Positions 63,916 through 64,000 of a stretch of DNA of 64,000 bases are shown in pieces (positions within the stretch are counted from its first letter, which is position 1; every line of letters starts with the position of its first letter). The stretch comes from Scytonema millei VB511283 (GTDB taxonomy: Bacteria; Cyanobacteriota; Cyanobacteriia; Cyanobacteriales; Chroococcidiopsidaceae), in the NCBI RefSeq assembly GCF_000817735.3, contig NZ_JTJC03000004.1:124001-188000 (forward strand). Reading direction: 5' to 3'. A program made the translations under genes and the position numbers. Under the pieces are notes generated by a model. It was not told the origin of the DNA, did no database searches, and worked only from the letters and a program-made list of their open reading frames with translations.

Positions 63916-64000
63916 ATGCACGCCAAAACTACTTCTTACTCACTAGATCGAGTAGATGTTGACATACAACTCAAAAATCGCCGTTCTAAATTATCGATGA
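63916..64000 (+). CDS. Possible start of a further gene (partial)
   Basis: From ATG 63916 the frame stays open to the window edge (MHAKTTSYSLDRVDVDIQLK, then NRRSKLSM). There is no strong ribosome binding site and only 28 codons are visible. I cannot assign a family; it might be an unrelated frame. Confidence 0.35.
   Translation, partial: MHAKTTSYSLDRVDVDIQLKNRRSKLSM

Overview
The window is chromosomal DNA of a cyanobacterium. Evidence for this: many HIP1 palindromes (gcgatcgc), two nblA genes, an allophycocyanin alpha gene, a high-light-inducible protein gene, an acyl-lipid desaturase, a PatA/PixG-type chemotaxis operon, DUF928, DUF1822 and CHASE2-CHAT proteins, and dense heptanucleotide short tandem repeats. 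Those repeats are typical of large-genome cyanobacteria such as the heterocystous and Chroococcidiopsis-like groups. I cannot name the species.

Layout. 1-7.5 kb: rpsU with its RRM gene, then an acclimation cluster: nblA, a B12 radical SAM enzyme, desC, a zinc-ribbon protein, a second RRM protein, a PII-like protein, an extra apcA, an hli gene and a second nblA. 7.9-13.6 kb: two large cation/proton antiporters among decayed genes (desaturase, two AI-2E transporters, DUF389). 13.8-17.3 kb: cobO, a YqaE peptide, Sui1, an amidase and a DEDDy exonuclease. 17.5-27.9 kb: a minus-strand chemotaxis-like operon (PatA-like regulator, CheY, CheW, two dCache receptors, CheA hybrid) of the kind that controls type IV pili. 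28-45.7 kb: mixed housekeeping and accessory genes (UPF0182, a TacA/TacT-type pair, a split OmpA gene, moaC, two tRNAs, MFS, glycosyltransferase, NlpC/P60, beta-lactamase fold, outer-membrane barrel, amino-acid binding lipoprotein, Nudix, RidA, PRC/DUF2382, HDAC fold, ECM4-type GST). 46-49.7 kb: one HTH-NB-ARC-WD40 protein with 14 WD repeats. 50-51.3 kb: an intradiol dioxygenase and a lipocalin-like protein. 51.4-63.6 kb: the most interesting block. It holds DUF928, a TPR-CHAT protease, a TPS-type haemagglutinin-like adhesin and, divergently, an apparent operon of a sigma-like protein, DUF1822 and a CHAT-CHASE2 membrane protein.

The 51-64 kb block holds two caspase-like (CHAT) proteins with intact His/Cys pairs, one tied to a secreted adhesin and one to a sigma-like regulator and a membrane sensor. 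I read it as a candidate surface-to-transcription signalling system; this is inference from domains and neighbourhood.

Repeats are the second theme. Heptamer repeats, GC-rich hairpins and poly-C/poly-G elements fill the spacers and also enter genes in frame: the CheA linker, a UPF0182 loop, the CHAT and adhesin proteins and the WD40 blades. They also supply the same C-terminal tail (SRKS) to three unrelated proteins.
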